A stretch of 30,617 nucleotides of DNA from Spirogloea muscicola (GCA_009602725.1 WELB01000004.1:1246443-1277059); one strand, 5' to 3'; positions 1 to 11,740 are shown, counted from the first letter of the stretch. Notes: a model not told the origin generated them from the sequence alone. A program made the numbers and translations.

Positions 1-2229
1 CGCCGCCATTGCCGGTGCTGCCGTTCGTCAGCAGGCCCTTCGCGGCGGCCGCGGCCGTCCGGGCCCGGCAGGTGGCCGCCGCCGAAGCCGGCGCGGCGCC
101 GGCAGCGAGGCCCCTCGTCCTGTATCGCGGCCGCTGGATCCGGATCCTGCGCGTCGCCGTCAGGTGCGCCGCCTCTACGCCACCACTCCGGCCGTGTGCT
201 CGTTAACGGCAGCGCTCTGTAGGAAGATTTACCCGCCCGCCGTTTGCGCTGGCGCCGTCAAGTCTGGCTGCGCCATGACCTGTCGAGTGCGACGACGGGC
301 TCAGGCCTGCCGTCAAGGAGTCGAGCATCGGCGGTGGCTCTGAATTATTCCCATAAAGCTTGCTGTCTCCAGGCTCTCACCTCGTCCGGCGCTCCTCCCG
401 AGCCGGGCAGGGTTGACGGCCATGTCGCCGAGATGCCGCCCTCTCTGACCAAAGCTGTCTTCTGCTACTGTTGGGTATTGTGAGTTTGTTGCCAGATTCA
501 AGGTCTTGCAGCTGATGGGCGTTGCCGGGCTCGCTCTGCCCATCGCGCAGTACACGAGTGGGGTGCGCTTCAAGCCCCCAAAACACAGCTCTCATATTTT
601 GGCCTACCATCTCATCCACAAAACCCCACTATCAGGGCTTAGGATTCAGACTGTTTAGCTCCAGTTCCTGGCTCTGCTTACGGTTCTGTCTAGTGGGAAG
701 GCAACATCGATGCAACTCTGGCTATGCTGGGAGTGGCTGCCTGTTCAGATGCAGTTGCCAGGATCTTGTAACCTCGCCTTAACATGCTGTATACCTCTTC
801 TCAGCTACGGGGCTGTTGGCTGTGACCCTTGTGTATGTCCTGAGAAGGTTGAAGTATCGTGATAGCATTATGGTTTTTGCAGCCCTGTGGGTCTTCAGCT
901 ATGTTTACGTGTGCCTGCTGTGCCCCGTTTGGCTGCTCGCGTGCATCGTACAGGGCAGCCTGCCGCTGGCTACACTTGCTGCTGTTGGCGCCGTCTCAGG
1001 CGGAGCGCTGGCTGCCTCAGGTGCTCTTTGGTACTACTCTCGCAGGTTAGCTTAGCTCAAACACCTCATAGAAGATGTGGTTATGGACGTGATATCATCC
1101 AGTAACATGCCTCTGCTATAAAGCAGGTGGTGACTATTGATGGCGAGGTTTACAGCACCATAGCACCATTCACCAAGAAGCGCCTAGTCTTGGCGATATG
1201 TGTTTTAGCAGCTGTGCAAACTGCTACTCATTCATATTGAATGTTCAAGGGCCATGTAGCACAAGACATGTTAATGTTGTCAGTAATGTGATTGCTTTAG
1301 CCTCACAAAATAAGAATACTTAGCACAGGGTTGCAGGTAAACACCTTTTCAACCTGCTCTGCAGCAGCTCTCAATCTGCAGCCTTCTCAAGCGTATTGCT
1401 GGATCCACCTTTCACTTAGGTCAGCAGTACTTGCTGAGTATGCATGCGTTTGATGCTTACTCTGCGGACTTGCAGGTACATTGGAGAGCTGGCTGTGTTG
1501 CCATCAGATCGACCACGAGTACGCATAAGCACCCTCAACTTCTGGGGAAATCGAGAGGTGGAATGCCACCTTCAACGTCAATGTTATAGCAAGACACTGC
1601 GTTTGGAACAGCTTAGTCCGCAGCTTCATGTAGTTGTCCTCCTTTGTCATGGCTTTCATGAGCATCTGGTGTATCACGTCATGCTACGTCCTTCTTTTGC
1701 ATTCGAGCTACTTGTCCCCAAGACCATGTAGGTCAATTCGGACGTACCTCATGTAGCCTGCCAGTTGGACCTATGGTCTCACCGTCCTGCATTATTCTGC
1801 GCAATGACAAACAGAGCTTGACTTGATCTGCAAGCCTGGGCCTGGTACCTGCAGGACTTGGTTGTCGATTTAAGGTATGCTTGCCTGCTCACTTATTCAT
1901 GTCATCTGTAAGGCTGAGCGTGGTTGGAGAACACAGATGCCACCAGGGTGTCGACAAGCTGAAACACTCCAGTGCTTCCCTTGACACTGCTACAGCAATG
2001 TAGTCCCCCCTCTGAAGGGGCTCAGTAGTGAGGAGCTCAGGCAGGCTGTGCAGCAACTGCTTCTACCTTTGGATGGTCAGTCAATCTGCAGAATCTGCAC
2101 CTCATCTTGATCTGTATCCATTTTCAGACGTTGCAGCTGCTTACAGATGTGCTCATGTATGTGTCACGTGGCCAGCGCACCTTCTGCACACTGGCTGACT
2201 ATTTACCAGCCTATAAAGTGTTGACGTGA
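1..2229 (+). CDS. TMEM186: TMEM186-like mitochondrial inner-membrane protein (5' partial)
   Basis: Seven exons join in phase: <1-163, 496-562, 954-1045, 1476-1557, 1855-1874, 1996-2075 and 2147-2229 (TGA). The first exon is Ala/Arg-rich, like a mitochondrial targeting sequence, and ends in an LYRGRWIRILRVAVR stretch. Two hydrophobic helices follow (VLQLMGVAGLALPIA in exon 2, LATLAAVGAVSGGALAA in exon 3). Next come YYSRRYIGEL and a RISTLNFWGNRED block, which matches the TLxFWGxRxD signature of TMEM186, then a VVPPLK segment. In animals TMEM186 is an assembly factor for respiratory complex I; carrying that role over here is inference. No ATG lies in frame inside the window, so the start is upstream of base 1. 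The last exon (acceptor after 2146) is the least certain; acceptors at 2130 and 2274 give other short tails. Its 3' end faces the BTB gene. Confidence 0.72.
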
Positions 2230-3056
2230 TTGTGTTGCATTGGCATTCGCATGCTATGCATGGAAGTTGTTTCAGGAGGATTCATTGAGCAGTCTCCTTC
2301 TGAGGCAGCTACTCTACCGAATGAGGCATCAAGTTGATGCAATGTATGCCACACTTCGTGTGCAGTTATCAATCACAGGCAGTTCATCATAAGCCTTCGA
2401 CATGGAATCCTCGTCGACAGGATCTGCCTTCTTCACTTGCTAACTGGCGCCTTGCTTGCTGATGAGGTATGCTGGACTACTACAGGTTGCGCATCACTTT
2501 ACCACTAACACCATCATATTCCTCATTATCCTCAGTAGGTTATGCAAATCTTTGAAGCAATTTACCATCACTGGTGACCCGCCCCTACAACAGATAGTCG
2601 CTATAAACATGCTGTCACCCAAGTCTTTGCTCTTCAGCAAGCCATGCAAGCCTGATTTGGCCACGCTTGCTTCGCTTGTCTTCCCAGGAACCAATCCACA
2701 AATCAGCACAAGCATCACATGCAACCATGGGGCTTCCAGGTCCTGGCACTCAGTCCACGTTGGGAACTGTCAGAGGCGACAGACCTGTCAGATAAGGCGG
2801 CCGCTTGAAGCCTGCCTTTCAGGCCTTCCTTCTATCTTCATGGTGTTACTCTGACTCTTATAGTCTTGGCATGAATCAGATATGTCTCCTAAATTTGTGT
2901 CCACATGGACGTGACAAAATTGTACTGCACACTGTACTAGTAAAGCTGTGACTAACTCAGACCAATGAAATCTGCTGTAAAGGCTCCGATGCTTTGCTTC
3001 TGGTTGCAAGACGGAGAGCTTCAAGTCTAGAACATGGCACCTACTCCTATGGTGTC
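2230..3056. other. Convergent intergenic gap, no gene seen
   Basis: This stretch lies between the stop of the TMEM186-like gene and the stop of the BTB gene, which run toward each other. It should hold both 3' UTRs. Open frames here are short, lack family resemblance and do not extend either gene in phase. No copy of the retrotransposon repeat was seen. Confidence 0.6.
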
Positions 3057-5619
3057 TTATTTGGCCATTTGCTCTGATATGCATGCCCTCGCCCTGGCCA
3101 CAGCAGCAAGCGTGAGGCGTGGCAAGGCTTTGTCCTCAAGAAGGCGAGCTTTGCAATTGGAGCAGAATGTATGACGCCAGCTTAGATTGAGCGCCCAGTT
3201 GGCGCTCGGGTTCAGACAGGATGGGCAGTAGAGCCCTGGAACTGGCGAAGGAGTGCACACGTGTGCTACATCAGTTCAAGAGCAGAACCAGCTCAACATG
3301 ACACTCAGCCAACCATATTTTAAGGACCTTTCTTCGTCAACATAGATCCCTTGACTGATACTTCTCAAGAGAACGGGACAAGATGCTTGTTTCATAAACA
3401 TACCTGAGACAGTGATAAGCAGCGAGGGACAGTCTTGCCAAACAGAATAGCCATCTCTGCAATAGAACAAGGTTTCACAGCCACCTCCCCTGACATTAGA
3501 AGCTCTCTTCTAGCCTAGAGAAAAGCACATGAGCGTGGTGGATACTTATACGGGCTAAGGAGCACATTTGCCTGGCAGAATCTCACCCTGCGACTGAATT
3601 CAGGATCTCAGATGCCCATTCACAGTGCTCGTGGTGCTGTTCGTCGAATTCGGCCAGTGCCTCCAGCACAATCTTGGTGAGCAGTGGCGCCTTTCGGGGC
3701 TCTGACAGACAATTATCTGGGCACGAGCAGAAAGCGTAGCAGTGATGCAGGCTCACTTTCACGCCGCTGTTGTCAGCCTTATTGCAGTACTCTGCATCGT
3801 CGTCCCTGACCTCCCACAGTAAAGGATGAGAAGATCTCAGCCAGGGTATGAAGGACAGTGACACAGTTCAGCAACATTTGAGGAACTTGACATTGGCTTG
3901 CACGAGGCGATCATGCATAGTGCACAAAAAGTACCATCAAGATGACAACAGGACCTTATGCTGACAAGCATGGTGGGGTCCGCCAAATCGCTTGGAAGCA
4001 AGTCGTCCACTGAAAAGTCCTGAAGGAGACAAGGAACACTACTAGGATAAGTCTTGGACCTGGAGGGACAATATGGCTGACAGCACTTGGCTTGTGGACG
4101 ACAGAAGAGATAGTCTGGCTCCAAGAACCAGGTATGACTTCAGCTTTCAGGAGCTTCATGGAAACGAAGTACCTGCACAGTGGCCCCCGTGGCTGCAGCA
4201 AAGGTTGCGCCATCAACATCGATGCCAAGAAAATCCACCTCCTTGGAGAGGCAGAAGACTTCCTCGTCGGTCAGCGTTGGCAGCGCCTATCAGAAGCATA
4301 ATTAGCACATAGCCACACTTAAATAGTGGCATGCAGACAGTATCAGATTGTGCAATGACGCAGCTCGTGGGCGATACTGTGTAAGCTTGCAGTTTCTGTA
4401 TCAGGGCCCACATTACTGCCGTTTTCAAGCAGGTGCTAAGGCTCTGCAGCAGCTAGCAGCGACTGGAGAAAGGATGGCAAGTTGATGGCGACAAGCGTTT
4501 GTCAAGTAGAGCGTGGGCCTGCTGGCTCGTCAATTGAGCTGAACCGGAAACACGATGAGCAGCAGAGATAGCATGCAATGGCCCAAGAAGCTGCAATGAG
4601 CAGTCCCAGGCGCTTGTGCTCTGATGCCGTGTGGGCACCCCGAGCTGAGAGCCGATGCAGTCGGCACCAGCCATGGCCATACCTTGAGGCTGCGGTATCG
4701 GAGCAGCCGGAGGACGTGGTCGAACACCCTCTCGTCGCAGTCCAGCGTCACCTCCCTCGTCGCTGCCAGCGCGGCGCCAGCTCCGCCAATGCTGGGCCAG
4801 TCCTTGCCACCGCTGCCATTTTCAGCGGCGTCGTTCCACCGCTTGCTGGAGACACGTCGACCAAGCGGCACTTGCATGCGCGTCATCATCGGCTCGCGAC
4901 GGTCTCGCCAGGCCGACTGTTGGCGCGCAGCCGTCGTAATCGCAGGGAACCCAAAAGTTGTAGCTACACTTTCTTATGCTTTCTCTGCTATATACTATAC
5001 ATTTCCATGTTTGCATTAAGAAAGGTGCCTTCCATTCTCTTTTTGAGCTGCTGTCAAGCGCAAACAGTGCGCTCTACTGATTTCACTACGCCCACTGACT
5101 GACTTTGCCTCATGCAAAGTGAGACAAACAGAAAGTGGAGGAAATGGGACTCGAATCCATGACTCGAAAAACCAGAGTAATGGTTGAGCGAGCCACGCTG
5201 AGGCAGGCAGACGAGGCGGCGGCGGACCTGAGCAGCGCGCGGAAGTAGAACGACGCCTGCAGCAGCTCGGCGCCGACGACGTAGCGCGCGCGCGCCTTGC
5301 CGACGCGCACCACCACCTCGCCGCCAATGCCGCCGCCGCTTCCGCCGATATCGGCCGCCGCCGCCGTCCCCGCCGCCGCCGCCGAGCCGACGCCCGCCGC
5401 GGGGCTCGGGCGTTTCGCCGGCGCCCGCGGCAAGCGATGGCTGCAATGGCGCCCCGGTGTGATCGGCACCACGGTCCCAGACTCCCGCCTTGGCCACTCC
5501 CGGGGGCTCCTGACGGCCCTTTCGTGGCGCTCGCCCGCCGTCCGAGCAGGCACTGCTAGATGGAAATGTCGTGTATCTGAGACAAACGAAGGCCAAATGG
5601 CCAAGTACAAGGCAAGCAC
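3057..5619 (-). CDS. BTB/POZ (KCTD/T1-type) protein with Cys/His-rich C-terminus
   Basis: Eight exons join in phase on the minus strand: ~5619-5228, 4845-4683, 4286-4173, 4114-4060, 4009-3955, 3805-3587, 3456-3404 and 3241-3057 (TAA). Exon 1 holds the BTB start (GGEVVVRVGKARARY, then SFYFRALL). Exon 2 gives EVTLDCDERVFDHVLRLLRY and exon 3 LPTLTDEEVFCLSKEVDFLGI, the usual KCTD/T1 order. KCTD proteins are oligomeric adaptors, often for cullin-3 ubiquitin ligases; that role is inferred. The C-terminal half departs from the family: exon 6 is Cys/His-rich (HHCYAFCSCPDNC, HHEHCEW) and the last exon carries CPSC and, 22 residues later, CSNC, which could bind zinc. Exon 4 (18 codons) rests on phase only. 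No in-frame ATG exists in exon 1: the frame is closed by a TAG about 15 bases above 5619, so the true start is unresolved. A repeat fragment starts just upstream, and the gene is head-to-head with the HAD gene. Confidence 0.72.
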
Positions 5620-5639
5620 ATCTAAAGATGGGCTAGATG

Positions 5640-6400
5640 GGCCGCCCCCCGCCGCTCGGCCGCGTCACGGCCAGCCGCTTCTCTCCACGAAAGCGCCAGG
5701 CCTTCACCTTTCCTGCAGCCGGGTCGCTGGCGCAAGTGTATCGAATGCGCCTGGCCGTCTCGCTGCAGAGGTCTATGGCCCGGGCGTTGCACCTTCGTGC
5801 CGGCAGAGCCCTCGCTGCTGCCTCTGGCTCTGGGGACGTACTTCCAGGAGCCTAGCATCTCCGACCTGCGGCTGCTCAGCAGGGGTCACTGAGTGATTCG
5901 TAGCTGCTTTGTTTCTCTGTGTGCTTGTCTTTCTTAGCGCTTCCCCTGGCCCCCTTCTCGTCCTTTGTTGATGATCCTTTTTTGGGCTGGCTTATCCAGC
6001 CCCTATTCTCAATGGGCGAGCACTTTCTTTCAGCAGCCTGGCTGCGGCCCCGTCGGTTGCGATGCATACTCCCGAACCCAAGTCAACGTTGCTGCCCCTC
6101 TCTCTACAAAGGGGCCTGAAGATGCTATGTCAGAACAGGGGGAGAATGGATCACTCAGTAGTTACCAGTGAGGAGCCTCAGATCCGACAGATTAGCTGCC
6201 GGAAAACTATCCCCCTGACGAAAGCCGGAGGTTCAGGCCCCTCGGTAGTCTGTGGCTTTTCCAGCCCCTATCCTCACTGGGCGAGCACTGTCTTCTGTAG
6301 CTGCTAAACGCTTGTAGGCCCCCCGAACCTTTGTCAATTCGTTTTGGGCTGGCTTTTCGCAGCCCTTGCCCCCATTGAGAGTGCCACTTCTCTACTAGAA
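5640..6400 (+). mobile_element. 5'-truncated non-LTR retrotransposon tail(s), copy A
   Basis: A plus-strand stretch at 5700-5855 translates to a peptide (YRMRLAVSLQRSMARAL, then HLRAGRALAAASGSG) shared with the tail of the long element near 23.9-24.0 kb and with copies near 11.0, 11.3 and 19.7 kb. The following UTR-like DNA (5880-6030) is close to the reverse complement of 19.5-19.7 kb and 20.1-20.3 kb. Stem-loops of the GGGCTGG/CCAGCCC type lie at 5984-6002 and 6346-6365, with a weaker one near 6252. A second UTR unit (6100-6290) resembles 10.75-10.95 kb on the other strand. Only tails are present, as expected for target-primed insertions that aborted early. The fragments fill the whole space between the divergent BTB and HAD genes. 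Confidence 0.7.
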
Positions 6401-6577
6401 GAGTGGCTCCTTCGGGCCTTTCTTCTTTTTACTTTTTACTTTGTCCCCGTTTGCTTCAACAGCTTTTTGGCTCAGTTCGGCCTCCTCTTCATCTCATTCG
6501 CACCTCCTCCGCCCTTACCGCGGACGACGCCGCACGCCGCGCGCGGCTCTCGCGCACTCTGCGGCGGCGCCGACGGG

Positions 6578-9500
6578 ATGCTGTGCGGCTTGGCCACGCC
6601 GCCGCTGCAACCGCCGCCACCGTTGCTGCTGCAAGCGCCGCCGAGGAAGCTGGAGCCGCCACGGGCTTCGCCGCTGCGTTCTGAGCCGGATCTGTGCTCG
6701 GCCGCGCACACGCCACCTGGACGCGGCGGGAGAGCCAGGCGGCGGCCGCCTCCTGGCGCACCTAGCCGACGTTTCTTCTGTGTAGGGCCATAAGGACCAG
6801 CCCTGAGTACCATACTCGAGCTTCTGTGCGAGCCTCTGTGCTCAACTCCAGGGTAGCGCTGCATGCACTCCTGAGCTGTGACTGGCAGTTGCTCAATCAG
6901 AAGTGAATGAAACGTTGTGAATTATTGAGCGCAGCTGCAGCTGACGCTTCGCCTCTTTCCTCGTGCAGAGGCTACGGTGTCACAGCCAGACAGCCTGTGT
7001 GCAAGCGGTCTGCAGTACTTCTGGCGCATCCAATGGGGACGAGGCTGGAGGAGATTTGGGAAGCTTCAGCTCCTTGGCGAGGCGTGGAGGCGACCTTTTC
7101 GCCAAGGAGGTGAGGTCCTCCAGTTCTGTAGTACAAACCTGTGAGCTCTGTGGAGCATTTTCTGATGCTGCTGCGTGACTGCTACTGGTGTCTACCACAG
7201 TGTGTTGAGACTGTGAGTACAGGTGCTATCAGCTGTATTGAATTGTTCGAGAGCTCCAGCGTTGTTGGTTGTTGCCAATAAGCTGCGCTGACTACTCGTG
7301 CAAGTAGCTAAGCAGGTTTCGGAGTCTATATTTAGTCTCTTCAGGAAATTGGTGCTGAACATGGAGAAGGCTTCGCGACCTTCAGACCAACAGGGCCTCT
7401 GCATGTTGATGTGGTGTGTGCCCGAATATCTCTCACCATTGTAGAGTGCTGTTCAGACCTTCACCACCTTTTACTGTGATATGTGAAGACGTTCTGTCAA
7501 TGTCACAACTGTTGTGCAATGCTTACTCGCCTTCTGCAGGACTATGCAGCTATTGCGTCTTTGAGGTGGCCCCATCTTGCAAGTGTTCTGCAGGACTTTC
7601 TCAATGACCGAATGAAAGAACGGGGCCTTGAGAGGATACGTTATGCTATGAAGCCCGATGAAGCATTTGGCTTGATCTACTCATGGGATAACGTGCTGGT
7701 GGGCATCTCTTGCAGATAGCCCTTTCTCCTTGCAGCAGATGTGATGTTGTTTGTCTGTGGTGAAATTTATTCCGTGAAATTAGGTGCTCGGTCACCTAGC
7801 CACCTAGAAATCACGTTGCAGGCTGTTAGCTTGTTTGCTGGTTTTCTGCAGGCTGACACACAAGCTCTGCGAATGGAAGCCTGGAAAAGGCTGGCAAATG
7901 AGGAAGGTATGTCACTGCCTGGTCCTGTTTGCTATGAGGATCATAGCGCATGATGAGCATGTTCTCATGCCCTTCCAGCTTACAAGGCTGTCAGTATTGT
8001 GATACTTTCTCATACACAGCAACTCCAGATGGTTTGTGCACTCTCTTTGAATTGGATCAGGCAGGCCTTTCCCTGAGAAGCAAGAAGTTCTCCGCCAACT
8101 CCATAGCATGGGGCCAGAGCGAGCCGTTCAACAGGTAAGCACGAGGATGTAATTGCTGCACCACATAATACTGTATGGGAAGGTGACTGATACTCTCTGT
8201 TACAAGGTTCTGTACCTTGGTTTCTTGTAAGTAATCGATTTTTCAAAGCTTGCCCTTATAACGTCTAATTCTTACGTGTTTTGCCATCTACTCTGCAGCT
8301 ATTAGCGTGGACACAGAATAGATCAGAAGCTCAGCGGTTGACAGCTCGTTTAGCAGAGCTATACTGCGAAGAATTCGCCAAGGTTACTGCAACTCCATCC
8401 ACAGACAATATGATATGTCTTGCCACAGTCAGATTTCAGCATGGTGCTTCTCTTGTGCTGGTGCAGGTGCTGAACAATCTAGGGGCATCCTTATCTAGGG
8501 GCAGCCTAGTACATATGCTTAAGAGCACTATTTGGGGCGGCTCTCTTGCTGCAGGTGCGAGCTCCAATGGAGGGTGTTAAGGAGTGGCTAGAAGCCCTGA
8601 GCACTGCAGGAGTTCCGTGTGCAGTTGCGAGCTCCATGGACCGCATCTCTCTCATGGGTGCCCTAGATAGAATAGGTCTTCGCAAGCATTTCCGGGTAAG
8701 CACAACCTGTCAAGTGACTGGTTACTGGATTCTTTGGCACACTGACATGAGCTTCTTATGCATTGTACAAGCTCAGCATCAACCATCAATGTTGCCTGTG
8801 CTATCCAAGGTAGCCCATATGCTTAGGGCACTTTCTACACCTGCCAGAAGGTAATCATGACATGCCCCATGCTTGGCTTTCAGGCTGTGGTTACAGAGGA
8901 GGATGGCATGGAGTCCATCGCCCACCGTTTTCTTTCTGCTGCCGTGAAGGTTCTCTGCTTGTTTGCCATCTATATACTCCTTAAGTGTCAGAGAACTTGG
9001 ACATCTGTGCTGCAATTGATGAACGGGCTGGGATCTGAAAGTGATGAATCCAGATCGAATGTTCACCCTCTGTTCACGACCTTGAAGCCCTGCAAGCCTT
9101 TTGGTGCCTTACTATGTGTCTGTGCAGTCTACATGGTCCTTCACAAAGTCACTTGTGCTCGTTCTATCTGTTCCAGTTGTGAGCAGTTGAGTTAGTTGAC
9201 TGTGATCCTGTTCTTAAGTGAGAAGCAGTGGTGGATTGCAGTTGGACAGGCCGCCAGCTAAGTGTGTGGTGTTTGAGGATGACCCTCGAGCCATTACTGC
9301 TGCGCACAACTGCTCAATGAAGGCTGTGGCACTCATAGGCCCGCACCGAGCGTAAGTTTAGCTTGCGTGGACTTGTCGGTGGACGGTTGCCTATAGAGTG
9401 TCATTGTGGCAAGGAATCATTATGCACTCATAGGCCCGCACCGAGCGTAAGTTTAGCTTGCGTGGAATTGTTGGTGGACGGTTGCCTATAGAGTGTCATT

Positions 9501-9817
9501 GTGGAAAGGAATCACTATGCCCTGATCACAGGCATGTGATTGTTGTAGACTTGACAAGCTGCTGTTGCACGTTCACAAGGTTAGAGGATTTTGTGAAGGA
9601 GTCTGATTGCGACCAAAGTGGTTGTTGTGTGCCTGTTGCTGCGTGCAGATACGAGCTGACGCAGGCAGACCTGGCGGTGAGCAGCTTCACGGAGCTATCA
9701 GTGATCAACCTTCGGCGGCTATTTGCTAACAGGGGTGCAGAGTTTATGGACCTGCAGAAGCAGCAAGAGCCAAAGAAGCCGCCAAAGCGGCGGGTGCGCA
9801 ATGACGTCCTCTTTTAG
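6578..9817 (+). CDS. HAD-superfamily protein, plant At3g10970-like, probably plastid
   Basis: Eleven exons give one frame of 434 aa: 6578-6781, 6969-7109, 7316-7417, 7540-7698, 7852-7906, 8061-8134, 8299-8382, 8555-8695, 8884-8949, 9242-9351 and 9649-9817 (TAG). The exon 3 donor and exon 4 acceptor are the weakest junctions; 7591 is another acceptor in the same phase. The Pro/Ser/Arg-rich N-terminus looks like a plastid transit peptide. The body matches plant HAD proteins as I recall them: FGLIYSWDNVLADT (motif I region), VPCAVASSMDR (motif II), EEDGMESIAHRFLSAAVKLD, CVVFEDDPRAITAAHN (motif IV) and LSVINLRRLFANRG near the end. Relatives include riboflavin-pathway phosphatases. However, the first Asp of motif I is Ser (Y-S-W-D) and no motif III Lys is obvious, so phosphatase activity is doubtful. 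The C-terminus is basic (KKPPKRRVRND). A 95-bp tandem duplication sits across the exon 10 donor. Confidence 0.85.
9329..9518 (+). repeat. 95-bp direct tandem duplication across a splice donor
   Basis: The segment starting GCACTCATAGGCCCGCACCG at 9329 recurs at 9424, with only a few mismatches over about 93 bases. It copies the last ~23 bases of HAD exon 10, the GTAAGT donor at 9352 and the start of the intron. The second donor (9447) would add 95 bases, shift the frame and read through a TAA directly after the first donor position, so only the first donor keeps the protein intact. Confidence 0.9.
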
Positions 9818-9989
9818 CAGTTGGCAAGCAAGTGTGACACGGACGGCCTAGGGTGGGCTGTGCCCTCTCATTGGAGGCAGGGCTTACTGGGGCTGAGGAA
9901 TGTTGTCTTAGTATTCTGGTTGGGGGCGATGACAAAGGGCTGGACGACAGTGGGAAGTGTTATGGGGTGGGCCATGTGGACTTTCTCCG

Positions 9990-11360
9990 TGGAGAAGGAT
10001 GTGAGCTCATTAACAAGGAAAGACGGTAGACAGTTGCTAGGCCTGCTGGGGTGGGACGGGGAATTCAGAGAGCGGCAGTGGCAGCCAGGCTGCTGGGGGC
10101 CATGTGCAGTCTGGAATGGCCGCAAGACTATGTTGGACGGCGGAGCATGCAGTGTGGGGCTTGGAGGCACCATCATAGCGGGAAGAGATGGCAGGACGCC
10201 AGTGGGAAGAAGGCGCGTGGTGTGCATGAGACAAAAGTGGAAGCCGCTTGAAGCCAATACGCCATCTTGCGTTGCACGCAGAATGCGGCTGCTGATATAA
10301 AATGGGGGACTCTAAAAGCCAGCCAGGTGCATACAGACAGTGTGCATGACTATATCAGAGGAGCTTCAGTCTAGGCAGACAGGGGCGCTCGGAAATTAGT
10401 ACCCGTGTCAGCAGTTAAAGCCACAGGAGGGCAGCCCCTTGTCCCCACTGGCGAGACGGGCCGACGGGCCAAGTGGCCTCCCACGGAGGGGCCCGGCAGA
10501 GGAGACGCGCGCATCAAGCGAGATGGTGGCCAATTTCAGCCAATACTGTTCAGGCAAAAGCTAGTGCAGAATTTGCGGGCTGCATGATTCAAGCACTATG
10601 CAACGGTGGCTGAAGCTTACAGGGGGAGCCGAGCGCCGCCACAAAAGCCGGTGGCCTAATTTAGAGGCTGCACAGCACGCTGATAGATAGCCAGAGCTTG
10701 GGAGCGATGTAAGCTTAGCAAGAAAATGTGGTTTCTCTCTTAATGGGGGCATGGGCTGTGATAAGCCAGCCCGAAAAGGATTGACAAGGGTCGAAGGGGC
10801 CAGACTACGAAGGGGCCAAAAGGGCTATCTCAGAATTGGGGTAGGATGAACCACTCAACTACGAGTGAGGAGTTGCAAATCCGAAAGACTAGCTGCTGGC
10901 AAGCATCCCCCTGACGAAAGCCAGAGGCTGCAGCGAGAGCAGGGCCGGCACGCAGGTGCAAGGCGTGAGCTCCGGACCGCTGAAGGGAAATGGACAGAAC
11001 GCATGCGGTGGACGTGGGCTTAAGCAAGAGCCCCGTGTTATGTGAAGGAGAAGAGACAAGGCGCGCGGTGCGCATGGAGTGAAGTGGTGCCTGCTTGAAG
11101 CCAATACGTTGTTCCAGGAAGAAATGCGGCGGGTGATATGAAAGAATCGGCTGTAGACTGCCAGCCAGATGCATACAGGTGTTCATGACGGAGCCAGAGG
11201 CTAGGCAGACGGCGCCCTCAATTCCCCCGTGTCAGCAGTAGGAAGTCGGATGAGCTGAGGGGAGGAAGAGCAACCCCGCTGCGCAGACCAGAGGCTGCTG
11301 CAAGGGCGCGACCAGCCCAACGATGCAAAGCAATCGCCTGGGACCGCCGGGTGGTCCTTA
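9990..11360 (-). mobile_element. Cluster of 5'-truncated non-LTR tails, copy B
   Basis: At least three tail units lie on the minus strand. The first (11345-~11060) encodes SQAIALHRWAGRALAAASG and continues into a 3' UTR nearly identical to 23940-24165 of the long element, including a run around GGCTCCGTCATGAACACCTG. The second (about 11010-10740) encodes a related ALHLRAGPALAAASG peptide, then a UTR with a stem-loop at 10753-10772. The third is UTR only (about 10415-10190), recognised by CTGGCTGG, ATATCAGCAGCCGCA and GTATTGGCTTCAAGC blocks. Bases 10420-10740 are not clearly assigned. Bases 9818-9989 are probably the HAD 3' UTR; nothing else was seen there. The cluster lies just upstream of the SDR gene. 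Confidence 0.68.
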
Positions 11361-11377
11361 TACTTATGCCAAAATAG

Positions 11378-11496
<119 letters not shown>

Positions 11497-11740
11497 AGAG
11501 GGGACGGAGGCCGCCACGTCCAGCCCGCTCCCCACGTGGCCAGGCCCGCCATGCACACGGCGCGCCCGGCCGCCATGCGCGCCCCGCCGAGCTCGGCCTC
11601 CGCCTCCATGTCCAGCGCTCCAGCTCCGGCTCCAGCTCCAGCTCCAGCCCCAGCTCCGCTCCTCGCCTCCTGCTCCTCCTCGCTCGCCGCCATCGCCGCC
11701 ACCGCCGCCGAGAAGCGGAGCTCGCCCGCCGCCCGCCGCC

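Noticed and set aside
1120-1200. Possible extra coding stretch (VVTIDGEVYSTIAPF) in TMEM186 intron 3
   Set aside because: Exon 3 joins exon 4 in phase with the family alignment (SRR-YIGEL) without it.
8020-8060. HAD exon 6 starting at 8020 instead of 8061
   Set aside because: That acceptor gives a frame that cannot join exon 7; 8061 restores phase and gives the conserved segment ending RAVQQLLAW.
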